The notes under the pieces: model-generated
The model's database searches: none
What the model saw: only the letters and a program-made list of their open reading frames with translations
Told to the model about the DNA's origin: nothing
In this document: positions 37,059-45,186 of the stretch, one piece after another
How positions within the stretch are numbered: position 1 is the first letter of the stretch
Layout of the letters: the number at the start of each line of letters is the position of its first letter
Assembly: GCA_963821715.1 (NCBI GenBank)
Contig: CAWGET010000006.1
Coordinates: 558,001-622,000, forward strand
Length of the DNA stretch: 64,000 bases
Direction: 5' to 3'
From: CAWGET01 sp963821715
GTDB lineage: Bacteria > Bacteroidota > Ignavibacteria > Ignavibacteriales > Melioribacteraceae
Position numbers and translations under genes: made by a program

Positions 37059-39257
37059 TTAGACTCTTCTCTCATTAAGCCATCTGTCAATAGTCATCTT
37101 TAGGAAATTGATATTAATCGGTTTAGAAATATAATCATCCATTCCGGCGGCCAGACAACGTTCTCTATCTTTCATACTTGAATGGGCGGTTACTGCAATT
37201 ATCGGAATGGCTCCTGTAGGTTTAGGCAGTTTTCTTATCTCCTGCGTAGCGCTTATTCCGTCCAACCCTTCCATCTCAACATCCATTAAAATCAGATTAA
37301 ATTCCTTTTCCGAAATTGATTTTATTGCATCTTCACCGCTAGCTACCGGATAAACAGCATAACCGTTTTCCTTAAGCAGCTTCATCTCAATATTCTGGCT
37401 CTCTAAATCGTCTTCAACAAGAAGGATTTTCTTTTTATTCGCCTCCTCATTTTCTATTTCATGATCCAATATTTCCGGAGCTTTTTCTGCAGCTTTTATT
37501 TCTTTATTAATTTTTATCTCATCAGCCTCAGGTTTAACCTCTAAGACTTCCGTCTTGGATGGTAACTCAGATATTTCTGATGACTTCAGCGACGCTTCGG
37601 CTTGCGCGGCAACCTCTTCTATTAAGTTTTCTTTTATTCCCATTTTAACAAAGAACGTAACTGTCGTTCCCTGCTTTTCCTTACTCTTGATCTCAATATC
37701 GCCGCCCATTAATTGAACGAATTCTTTGCATATCAGTAATCCGAGTCCCGGACCTTTCCTATTTCCAATACTGGTTTCTTTCAACTTTTTGAATGAAGTG
37801 AATAATGTCGCTACTTTATCTTCCGATATTCCTGCGCCGGTATCTTTTATCGAGGTGGAAAAGCTAATGGTCTCTTCATCTTTTTCAATCAGTTTCAGAT
37901 TAATATCAATTTTTCCTTTTTGTGTATGATGAATGGCATTGTTCAAAATGTTAATTAAAACCTGACGATATCTTGTCGGGTCACCTTTTACTTTTGACGG
38001 AATACCCTCTTCAATGTTTATATTCACTTCTAATTCTTTATCTTTTGCCGCGGGATCAATTAACGATTTTGCCTTTTCAACTTCTTCGCTTAATAAAAAT
38101 TCCTCTTCAAATAATTCTAACTTGCCCGATTCGATCTGGGAAATATCCAAAATGTTATTGATAATATTTAAAAGTGATTCAGCCGAAGTTTTGGCATTAT
38201 GTGCAAAATCTCTTAGTTCAAATTCACTCTCGAACAATCCGTTTTCGATAAGAGTAAGAAAGCCTATTACGGAATTCATTGGTGTGCGGAGTTTATGGCT
38301 GAAATTTTCAATAAATTGATTTTTCAACTCGTTACTATTTTTAGCACTGTCGCTTTCCTTTTTAAGCTTTGAATACTGCTCCCTTAAAGTTTCCAGTTCC
38401 ACACGCATATCACTGTCTTCCCGGGAGCTCTCCGTAACATCTTCAATCGTTCCTTCATAATAAAAATTTTTATTATCGGTGCTTTTTACCAATCTTTCGT
38501 TCAGCAATACTGTTATATTTTCGCCGTCTTTTTTGCGTAGATGAAATTTTTTATTAGTTATCGACCTATCTTTTTCTAATGTTTTATGGATTTTCTGAAG
38601 TTCATCCCGATCAACTGCGAGATCTTGCATCTCTATTTTTTGCAGATCTTCCGGGTTTGAGTAACCAAGCATTTTCAGAATGGCGGGATTTACATATTCA
38701 AATTTACCTTTTGAAGAATAGAGAAAAATTCCTATTGATGAATTATTTACAATCTCTTTAAACCTATCGTCCATCAATTCGGATTTTTTATTCTCCAATT
38801 GATCGGGATTATCCAGTAATTCTGAAATTCTATTGAAGGCCGTAAACCTGGCTTTGTACAAATACGCTGAAACTGCAATTGAAGTTAGTCCGAAAGCCGA
38901 GATAACGAAAAGAGTTTGAACAATATTCGGAAGAGACAAAATATAATCTAAATTTATTAAAGCAGCCGCAGTGATAACGCCGAATGAAACCGCGGTTAAG
39001 ATAAGTTGATGTTTCAATTCCCAACCGATAAAAAGTGAAACCGCAAAAACGGTAAAAACAATAATGTGCGCATTTATTGAAAAAGCTTCGGGAGCTTTTA
39101 ACATAATAAAACCGAGAGGGAGAATTATAGACGCATTTAGAGCGTATGCAAGAAAATTTGCTTTTTCTTTGCCGAGAGAAGTGAAAGCCGCCACTAAAAC
39201 AATAAATGCAGAAACCGTTGTAAATAAACGAGATAAATAAATTTCGAAGGAATACAT
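37059..39257 (-). CDS. Hybrid sensor histidine kinase with PAS and receiver domains
   Basis: The open frame has 732 residues. It carries several membrane helices (about 1-150), a PAS domain (about 165-280; FLYSSKGKFEYVNPAILKMLGY), and HisKA with the phospho-His in FSHKLRTPMNSVIGF. The HATPase domain (NNAIHHTQ, DTGAGI, GLGLLICKEF) and a C-terminal receiver (VEDD, phospho-Asp in LILMDVEMEG, and TAHSS...DDYISKPI) follow. It senses a signal through the membrane and relays phosphate. The partner is unknown. The listed start is internal: a further N-terminal part lies upstream in another frame. Confidence 0.93.
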   Translation of the reverse strand: MYSFEIYLSRLFTTVSAFIVLVAAFTSLGKEKANFLAYALNASIILPLGFIMLKAPEAFSINAHIIVFTVFAVSLFIGWELKHQLILTAVSFGVITAAALINLDYILSLPNIVQTLFVISAFGLTSIAVSAYLYKARFTAFNRISELLDNPDQLENKKSELMDDRFKEIVNNSSIGIFLYSSKGKFEYVNPAILKMLGYSNPEDLQKIEMQDLAVDRDELQKIHKTLEKDRSITNKKFHLRKKDGENITVLLNERLVKSTDNKNFYYEGTIEDVTESSREDSDMRVELETLREQYSKLKKESDSAKNSNELKNQFIENFSHKLRTPMNSVIGFLTLIENGLFESEFELRDFAHNAKTSAESLLNIINNILDISQIESGKLELFEEEFLLSEEVEKAKSLIDPAAKDKELEVNINIEEGIPSKVKGDPTRYRQVLINILNNAIHHTQKGKIDINLKLIEKDEETISFSTSIKDTGAGISEDKVATLFTSFKKLKETSIGNRKGPGLGLLICKEFVQLMGGDIEIKSKEKQGTTVTFFVKMGIKENLIEEVAAQAEASLKSSEISELPSKTEVLEVKPEADEIKINKEIKAAEKAPEILDHEIENEEANKKKILLVEDDLESQNIEMKLLKENGYAVYPVASGEDAIKSISEKEFNLILMDVEMEGLDGISATQEIRKLPKPTGAIPIIAVTAHSSMKDRERCLAAGMDDYISKPININFLKMTIDRWLNERRV

Positions 39258-39444
39258 AATAACATTTCGTACTTCGAAGATTAATGCAAGAACACCCAGT
39301 ATCGCAACAGCCGCCGCGATTTTCTTTTAAAGGCTCAATCATATGCTGATGAGTTTCTTCTTCAAAAAATGTCATATTCTGCTCATTTTTCTTTTCCGGA
39401 TCAATCTCGAATATTTTTACTGATGGTTGTTCTAATGCGGACAT
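39258..39444 (-). pseudogene. N-terminal part of the histidine kinase, in a shifted frame
   Basis: From ATG at 39444 a frame reads MSALEQPSVKIFEIDPEKK...HMIEPLKEN and leaves the kinase frame at CTTTTAAAAGAAAATCG (minus strand). In the kinase frame the DNA right after this point encodes KIAAAVAILGVLALIFEV, a membrane helix that runs without a stop into the annotated kinase. One extra A in either A4 run (T runs at 39320-39328 on the plus strand) joins both into one protein of about 795 residues. Confidence 0.65.
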
Positions 39445-39589
39445 ACGTCTCCAAATCTGATTTTATTGTTTTCACTTTTCCTTAAAATTATTATCGAACC
39501 TTTTTATAAAAATTTTACTCTTTTTATTAATAATTTTACCCAATATTTTTTCTTATCTTTCCAAATAATATTTTCAAAAAACCATTTTT

Positions 39590-40163
39590 ATGATGACGGA
39601 TTTTTTTTACTCAATCGATTTATTCATTTTTTATTTCATCAATAATTCCCTTTCGAATCCTATCTTCGATAAAATTTTTATTTATCTTACGGAAGTAACA
39701 AATTGGTATCTGGTTTACGTAATTTTTTGGATGATCCTCTTCTTTTAAAGGAGGCAGAATAGGTAAGATAGCCGCTTTATTCGCTATACTTTTAATTACT
39801 TTTTCCGATCAATTAAACAGCTTTTGGCTGAAAGATATTTTTGAAAGAATTAGACCCTGCAGAATTCTTCCAAACGTGAATATTTTGGCGGGATGTACAA
39901 GTTCCTATTCTTCTCCATCCTCACACGCAGTAAATAATTTTGCCATTGCCGTATTTTTTTACAAAATATACCCAAAACTTAAATGGGTGCTGTTCGCTGC
40001 AGCGTTGTTTGTAAGCTTTTCCAGAATTTATGTCGGAGTGCATTATCCGTCGGATGTTCTTCTCGGAGCTATGATAGGATATATTTTAGGTTACTCATTC
40101 GCGCTGATAACAATTAAAATCAACAGCGAGATAACAAATTATTACGACACAAAGAAATCTTGA
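39590..40163 (+). pseudogene. PAP2-family phosphatase, frameshifted
   Basis: The first frame reads MMTDFFYSIDLFIFYFINNSLSNPIFDKIF...WMILFF and stops at 39746-39748. Removing one T from the T4 run at 39743-39746 continues it as FFKGGRIGKIAALFAILL. The three PAP2 motifs then follow: KDIFERIRPCR, SPSSHAVN (PSGH-like) and SRIYVGVHYPSDV. The restored protein is about 190 residues with several membrane helices and would dephosphorylate a lipid phosphate or pyrophosphate. The catalytic residues are all present, so the break is recent or a read error. Confidence 0.75.
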
Positions 40164-40352
40164 AAATTAAGTTTCTTTCATTATATTGAAATACCGGAAC
40201 AAAATGACCGGAGAAATGATACAAATAGTAGATGTTTTTCTATTTTTGGAAGAAAATTTTTAATTCTAAATAAATTGCTAAAACTTATTTAATTTATACA
40301 AAAAGTTTTCGATAATAAAATAGAGTATTCTCAAATAAAAAAGGTAAACCCT

Positions 40353-40781
40353 ATGAAAAAGGTTGTATTACCGATTCTCGTTTTTGCGGTTCTTTCTCTA
40401 ATTAGTGTTGATGTTTCCGCACAAGACGATGCAATAAGATCTTCAATTGATAAAATATTTAAGCTCTGTAAAGATAAGCAGTTTGAGCCCGCGGCTAAAA
40501 TGATTGCTTATTCCGGCAGCGATGCCGAAAGAAATTATAAGAGCGTTTACGACTACAGCAATAAGAGTGAGAAAAGTAAAGTTGACAGGAATTGCAAGAA
40601 GATTAAGGCTTTTTTGGATATAAGCGACAGCTACGAAGTTGGTAAAGCCGCCGCGAATGAAAAGATGGGCCCGGACTTTTACACGGTTAAAGTATCTTTC
40701 AAAAGCGGAAGCCAGACGTTAAATACAAACTTTTCTTTTGTAAAAATTAACGGTTCGTTTGCTCTCGCAGAAATAGAATAA
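40353..40781 (+). CDS. Secreted small protein of unknown function
   Basis: The 142 residues begin with a clear signal peptide (about 1-23, MKKVVLPILVFAVLSLISVDVSAQ). The mature part of about 118 residues has one helix-rich half with two Cys (C39 in FKLCKDKQ and a second in DRNCKK) and one strand-rich half (FYTVKVSFKSGSQTLNTNFSFVKINGSFALAEIE). The shape recalls NTF2-like/DUF4878 domains, but I cannot assign a family. It ends at a strong terminator. Confidence 0.65.
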   Translation: MKKVVLPILVFAVLSLISVDVSAQDDAIRSSIDKIFKLCKDKQFEPAAKMIAYSGSDAERNYKSVYDYSNKSEKSKVDRNCKKIKAFLDISDSYEVGKAAANEKMGPDFYTVKVSFKSGSQTLNTNFSFVKINGSFALAEIE

Positions 40782-40788
40782 TTCAATA

Positions 40789-40819
40789 AAACCGGCTTTT
40801 TAAAGCCGGTTTATTTTTT
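40789..40819. terminator. Terminator between converging genes
   Basis: AAACCGGCTTT (40789-40799) pairs with AAAGCCGGTTT (40802-40812). T follows on the plus strand (ATTTTTT) and A precedes it, so it may act on both strands. It overlaps the stop of the minus-strand gene at 40811. Confidence 0.8.
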
Positions 40820-41305
40820 AAATAATTTATATAAACCATAAGCCGCCACTGAAAGTCCAATTATACCGCTCGTATTTTTTAGTACTTTAGAATTAGCAAT
40901 CGATTCCAGGTTAACACCGCCACCCCTTTGTTTCATTTCGTTATCGCTGTAAATGGAATTCATAAACTCAACTCTATCCTTAAAAGATTTAAAAACCAAA
41001 GTAATGTTTGATGAATCGCGTACCGGCGCAAATTTTACGGCACAGGTTCCTGGGTTCTCGGTATCAAATTCTTCCATATTTTCGAATTCCCATTTCCCTC
41101 TAAATACAGTATAATTAATCACACTTTTCTTCTCGCGCGAATAGAGAGGATCATTGAATACAAGCACTCTTTTTCCGTTTTCAAATTTTACATCGGGCCC
41201 CAATTGATTTTCATCAACATTTATATTTATTTCTTCCTGAAGCGTCGATTTTAAGGACTGACTTTCTCTCGCGCGCTGCTCAAGAACATCTTTACCTTTT
41301 AACAT
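40811..41305 (-). CDS. Hypothetical protein with C-terminal hydrophobic segment
   Basis: The 164 residues have no signal peptide. The middle is charged and strand-rich (ENGKRVLVFNDPLYSREKKSVINYTVFRGKWEFENMEEFD...). A C-terminal hydrophobic stretch (SGIIGLSVAAYGLYKLFKK) may act as a membrane tail. I do not recognise a family. The ATG has a GGAGAT ribosome site just ahead, which supports it as a real gene. Confidence 0.55.
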   Translation of the reverse strand: MLKGKDVLEQRARESQSLKSTLQEEININVDENQLGPDVKFENGKRVLVFNDPLYSREKKSVINYTVFRGKWEFENMEEFDTENPGTCAVKFAPVRDSSNITLVFKSFKDRVEFMNSIYSDNEMKQRGGGVNLESIANSKVLKNTSGIIGLSVAAYGLYKLFKK

Positions 41306-41489
41306 TTAATCTCCATAAATTTTATCAGGTATAATAGCTTATATATTTTACTTTTTAAAATCAATAATTTTTGAAAAGAAAAGAGTAGAAATAGTAAAGA
41401 AGAGAACCGGGTTTCTACTGTTTGCTATTTACTCTTAACAATTTTTAGTATTTTTGAATTTAATTTTTGCAATCCTAAAAAATATAAAC

Positions 41490-42041
41490 ATGAAAAAACT
41501 TACTCACGAAGAAATATCACAAAATCGTGCGACGCTGGAAACAATTGACAAAGTAAATAAACTTCCGGTTCAAATAATTCTAAATAGCATTCGCAGCAGT
41601 TATAATGTTGGTTCGATATTCAGAACATCCGACGGAGCGATGATAGAAAAACTTTTTTTATGCGGTTACACTCCGACTCCTGAAAAAAAGGAAGTACTGA
41701 AAACAGCGCTCGGTTCTCAGGAAAGCGTGGATTGGGAATATTCCAAAGATCCGAAAGATGTAATTTTCCAACTTAAAAAAGAGGGTTATAAAATTTGTGC
41801 GTTGGAATTAACCGATAATAGCCTTCCGCATTATTCTGTTCCGTCTACCGATTTTCCATTGGCAATACTCGTTGGTAATGAGATTAGCGGCGTTTCGCAG
41901 GATCTGTTGGACCTTTGCGATTTCACTATCGAAATTCCGCAGTACGGCATTAAGCAATCGCTGAATGTGGCAGTGGCTTACGGCATAGCTGTTTTTGAAT
42001 TACGAAAAATTTTCGACTTGCGGCTTAACGAGCCGAAGTAA
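41490..42041 (+). CDS. SpoU-family tRNA/rRNA 2'-O-methyltransferase
   Basis: From the ATG at 41490 (MKKLTHEEISQNR) the protein has 183 residues. The ATG at 41454 would add twelve hydrophobic residues without support. SPOUT motifs are clear: SSYNVGSIFRTSDGA (motif 1), ILVGNEISGVS (motif 2) and IEIPQYGIKQSLNVAVAYGIAVFE (motif 3), which form the knotted AdoMet site. It methylates a ribose in tRNA or rRNA; the target is unknown. Its 3' end overlaps the converging AlbA_2 gene by 17 nt. Confidence 0.9.
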   Translation: MKKLTHEEISQNRATLETIDKVNKLPVQIILNSIRSSYNVGSIFRTSDGAMIEKLFLCGYTPTPEKKEVLKTALGSQESVDWEYSKDPKDVIFQLKKEGYKICALELTDNSLPHYSVPSTDFPLAILVGNEISGVSQDLLDLCDFTIEIPQYGIKQSLNVAVAYGIAVFELRKIFDLRLNEPK

Positions 42042-42681
42042 AATAATCTTCGCCTCTGTCGTTTGTGTGGATCAAGAGCAAATCTGCCCGTACCAATTTG
42101 ATCAATGTCCTTGAAGCGCGGCGGGATGAAATATTTGCAATGGAGCTTAGCGTTTTCGCGTCAATCGAATCGTTTTTATTCAGATAATCAAAAACTATTT
42201 TTTCGTTCTGCCCAACTTGATAATTTTTAAGCGCTGTGTTGGAAGCTCTGGCCTGAAGAATTTTTATCATCTCTTTGCCTGCCAAAACGCTCTTATCGTT
42301 TACTCGGATATAAACACTGGAATTGTTAATATCGATCGTAGTTAAATAATCTTGAATTCTGTGAGGTTTATCGGCGGACTCGAATATTTCGGCTGCAACA
42401 ATTTCGCGTCCTTCTATTTCGAAAAATGAAATTTCATATTTTAGAGGCGGCTCGCAATAATTCTCTGCTGTTTCTTTTATTAATTCCGCGGTTTCTTTTT
42501 CGCTTAAAACTCCATAAATAGAACCATCGTCGTCCACCCCAAAAATTATAATTCCCCCGCGCGTATTAGAGAAAGCAATCATCTCTTTTGCGATTTTTTG
42601 ATGTGTGGAAAACCGCTGCTTAAATTCCGTATGCAGGTTTTCCCCTTCTTCAATAAACTTAAGAAGTTTCTTTCTAGTCAT
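42025..42681 (-). CDS. AlbA_2/Schlafen-type ATP-binding protein
   Basis: The N-terminal domain has HTEFKQRFSTHQKIAKEMIAFSNTRGGIIIFGVDDDGSIYG, the AlbA_2 (DivergentAAA/Schlafen-like) signature. The C-terminal part (about 155-218; LNKNDSIDAKTLSSIANISSRRASRTLIKLVRADLL) is a winged helix. The 218 residues suggest a DNA- or RNA-binding regulator. Such proteins often lie in accessory or defence regions, but the neighbours here do not. It overlaps the end of the SpoU gene. Confidence 0.82.
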   Translation of the reverse strand: MTRKKLLKFIEEGENLHTEFKQRFSTHQKIAKEMIAFSNTRGGIIIFGVDDDGSIYGVLSEKETAELIKETAENYCEPPLKYEISFFEIEGREIVAAEIFESADKPHRIQDYLTTIDINNSSVYIRVNDKSVLAGKEMIKILQARASNTALKNYQVGQNEKIVFDYLNKNDSIDAKTLSSIANISSRRASRTLIKLVRADLLLIHTNDRGEDYFTSAR

Positions 42682-42695
42682 AATAATTTTTATCG

Positions 42696-44822
42696 CTACG
42701 GTGTAATTAGTTCCGTTGTATCTTTCGGAACTCCCGAATTAATAAGAGTATCTTGCTTCGTTCTTCTAAACCCTTCATCACGCGGCGGTCTTTCTTCGTC
42801 GAGCATTCTATCATCAGGATTGTTTAGATTAAGCGAATCAGGCTGAGTAATTATTGAATCCCGCACAGTCTGAATAGGCGGAACAGTCGAATCTGACGGT
42901 TCGGGCACCACTTTATTTGCTTCGATATATGCGTTGAGTTTTGCTGAAATTGACCGTGCATATTGAGTGTTTTGATAATTAGCCCGCAGAGAATCATAAA
43001 CAGCTGCGGCAGAATCCGGTTTATCCAATTTATTTTCGTAAATCCAGCCGGATGTATAAAGCGCTTTTGCTGCGAAGGGTGATTCCGGATATTCTGAATA
43101 AATAGTTTTAAGATCTAACAATGCGTCGGTATAGTTTTCTTCTTCAAACTTATTCTCAGCAATCAGATAAGCATCTCCCGCAGGATCGGCGTCCAATTCA
43201 ATTTCCTCTTTACCTAATTGTCTTGCGGCTTCATTTACAATATCGAGATTTTGATAATTATCATATATATAATTGAAAATACTATCGGCTTTTTCCGGAT
43301 TATCGTTCGACAAATAATAGGATCCCATCGCATAAATCGCATTCGGTAAGTTAGGAGCATCTTCGTTTTCTACAACTTTTTGGTAATAGTAGAATGCCGA
43401 ATCAGGTCTTATAATTTCGGTGTAGAAAAAATTTCCTAATTCGAAATTAGTTTTACTCAATAAAATATTGAGTGAATCGGCAGACAATACAGGCCGAACG
43501 GGAAGCGTCGGCACATCCGATCTCACACCTGGCTGGTTGGGCTGAGACGCAACTCTTTGTCCACGTGCGGGAACATCCGGGCTGCTTTGAGCGAGATCGG
43601 CAACTTCCTGTTGATATTCAGCATAAGCGATTGAATCTTGGGTAAATGATTCCGGATTATAAATATAATCCAACTGGCGGTTATAATTATCGCGCTCATC
43701 TTTAATCTTGAAGTATTTATTTAGCTTTTGAAGTTTAGAAGCTGAGCGAGATTTATATTCATTCGGCGCAGATGTGGACCTTATCCTATCGTAAAAATAT
43801 TTTGCACTGTCAAAACTATTAAAATCATTTTCCCACATTTCGGCTCTGCGGTATTTTGCAATTCCCGAACTTTCAGAATTTTTATAGGTCGTATCAACTA
43901 CTGTAAATTTATCGTATGCTGCCTCAAGTTCGCCATCATTATAAAGTATTTCGGCAATCTGTAAATCGATAGCATCGAAATGATCTTTGTACTTATCTTC
44001 TGCGCGCATTTCATAGAACAAATCCAAACTCTCTTCGTTCTTTCCCATCGCTTTTAATGTTTTAGCGTATTCCAGGCTGCTCTCAAATTCAATTTCATAT
44101 TCGGGAGAATAATTTTTTACTGATGCAAAAGCTTCTGCCGCGTTTGCTTGATCTTCAATTGTGAGATAAACTTTTCCGAGTTCGTAACTAACGCGCGCAT
44201 TTAGTTTTTCGTCGTCGGAAACATTTATCAATTCGTTCATTAAACGAATTGCATCTTCGTAATTTTCCCTATAAAGCCGGTAACTGATTTGAGCGGTATA
44301 AGCGTCACGAAGAATTTCCTTTTCCTCTTCCTTAACAGCCTCCGCTATTACTCCATTAAGAATCTCCATTCCTTTATCAAAATTGCGGAGCTTGATTTCA
44401 CTCTTTCCAATCCACAAATTATTTTCAAGTTGAAAATCCGGATTAGCAACCGCTTCTAGTTCGAGAAATTTTCGGAGCGCTTTGGAATAATTCTGCTGAT
44501 AATAAAACGCTTTACCCACCATAAAAAGCGCATCGTCAAAAAATGCCGATTCCTGATCGAACTGAAGTATGCTCGAGCCTTTTTCGATAACGCTGTTAAG
44601 AAGTTTATCAGCCTGTTGGGAAGGGGCTTTTTCCTTATAAATGAATAGTTCTTTTTTTTCTTCATGGATAATTTTCTCTGCCTGGTCAAAGGCTTTTTTC
44701 GTATTGTAATATCCGTTGAAGTAAGTAGTAAAATTATTCCACAATCCGCAGCCTGTAAAAAAAACCGCCGCAGCAACTATTGCGAAAATTTTTATCAGAT
44801 AACTTTTTTTTACTTTTTTCAT
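42696..44822 (-). CDS. TPR lipoprotein, candidate PorW/SprE of the type IX secretion system
   Basis: The 708 residues have a lipoprotein signal ending VFFTGC. Right after the Cys comes GLWNNFTTYFNGYYNTKKAFDQAEK. It resembles the start of PorW/SprE, the T9SS-associated TPR lipoprotein, as I recall it. Many TPR units follow (for example AFFDDALFMVGKAFYYQQNYSKALRKFLEL). A Pro/Arg-rich linker precedes a second TPR block, and the C-terminus is disordered. A T9SS-sorted protein is encoded at 22781-24919, so the organism should have this system. The assignment is plausible, not certain. Confidence 0.6.
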   Translation of the reverse strand: MKKVKKSYLIKIFAIVAAAVFFTGCGLWNNFTTYFNGYYNTKKAFDQAEKIIHEEKKELFIYKEKAPSQQADKLLNSVIEKGSSILQFDQESAFFDDALFMVGKAFYYQQNYSKALRKFLELEAVANPDFQLENNLWIGKSEIKLRNFDKGMEILNGVIAEAVKEEEKEILRDAYTAQISYRLYRENYEDAIRLMNELINVSDDEKLNARVSYELGKVYLTIEDQANAAEAFASVKNYSPEYEIEFESSLEYAKTLKAMGKNEESLDLFYEMRAEDKYKDHFDAIDLQIAEILYNDGELEAAYDKFTVVDTTYKNSESSGIAKYRRAEMWENDFNSFDSAKYFYDRIRSTSAPNEYKSRSASKLQKLNKYFKIKDERDNYNRQLDYIYNPESFTQDSIAYAEYQQEVADLAQSSPDVPARGQRVASQPNQPGVRSDVPTLPVRPVLSADSLNILLSKTNFELGNFFYTEIIRPDSAFYYYQKVVENEDAPNLPNAIYAMGSYYLSNDNPEKADSIFNYIYDNYQNLDIVNEAARQLGKEEIELDADPAGDAYLIAENKFEEENYTDALLDLKTIYSEYPESPFAAKALYTSGWIYENKLDKPDSAAAVYDSLRANYQNTQYARSISAKLNAYIEANKVVPEPSDSTVPPIQTVRDSIITQPDSLNLNNPDDRMLDEERPPRDEGFRRTKQDTLINSGVPKDTTELITP

Positions 44823-44833
44823 AATCCTGATTT

Positions 44834-45172
44834 TTATAATGCTTCCGGTCCCGATTCTTCAGTTCTTATCCTGATGACATCTTCGACGTTATAAACAAAT
44901 ATTTTTCCGTCGCCAACCTGACCGGTTTTAGCAGTTCTGAGAATAGCGTCCAAAGCTTTTTCTACTAAAGAATCATCAAGCGCTATTTCCAATTTAATTT
45001 TCGGAATGAATTCAATTTGGTATTCGCTTCCCCTGTAAGTCTCTTTGTGCCCTTTCTGTCTCCCATAGCCGCGGACTTCGGTGATAGTCATTCCTTTTAT
45101 ATCTTCTTCGAGCAATGCCTCTTTAACTTCATCTAATTTGAAAGGACGAATAATTGCTTCAATTTTTTTCAT
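44834..45172 (-). CDS. glnB: Nitrogen regulatory protein P-II
   Basis: The 112 residues match PII: MKKIEAIIRPFKLDEVKEAL, the T-loop GRQKGHKETYRGSEYQIEF with Tyr51 (site of uridylylation in some bacteria), and TGQVGDGKIFVYNVEDVIRIRT. PII senses ATP/ADP and 2-oxoglutarate and controls nitrogen assimilation. The glnB-secA gap is 14 nt. Adenylyltransferase glnE, a classic PII target, is encoded 3.3 kb away but appears broken. Confidence 0.93.
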   Translation of the reverse strand: MKKIEAIIRPFKLDEVKEALLEEDIKGMTITEVRGYGRQKGHKETYRGSEYQIEFIPKIKLEIALDDSLVEKALDAILRTAKTGQVGDGKIFVYNVEDVIRIRTEESGPEAL

Positions 45173-45186
45173 AAAATCCTCTGAAG

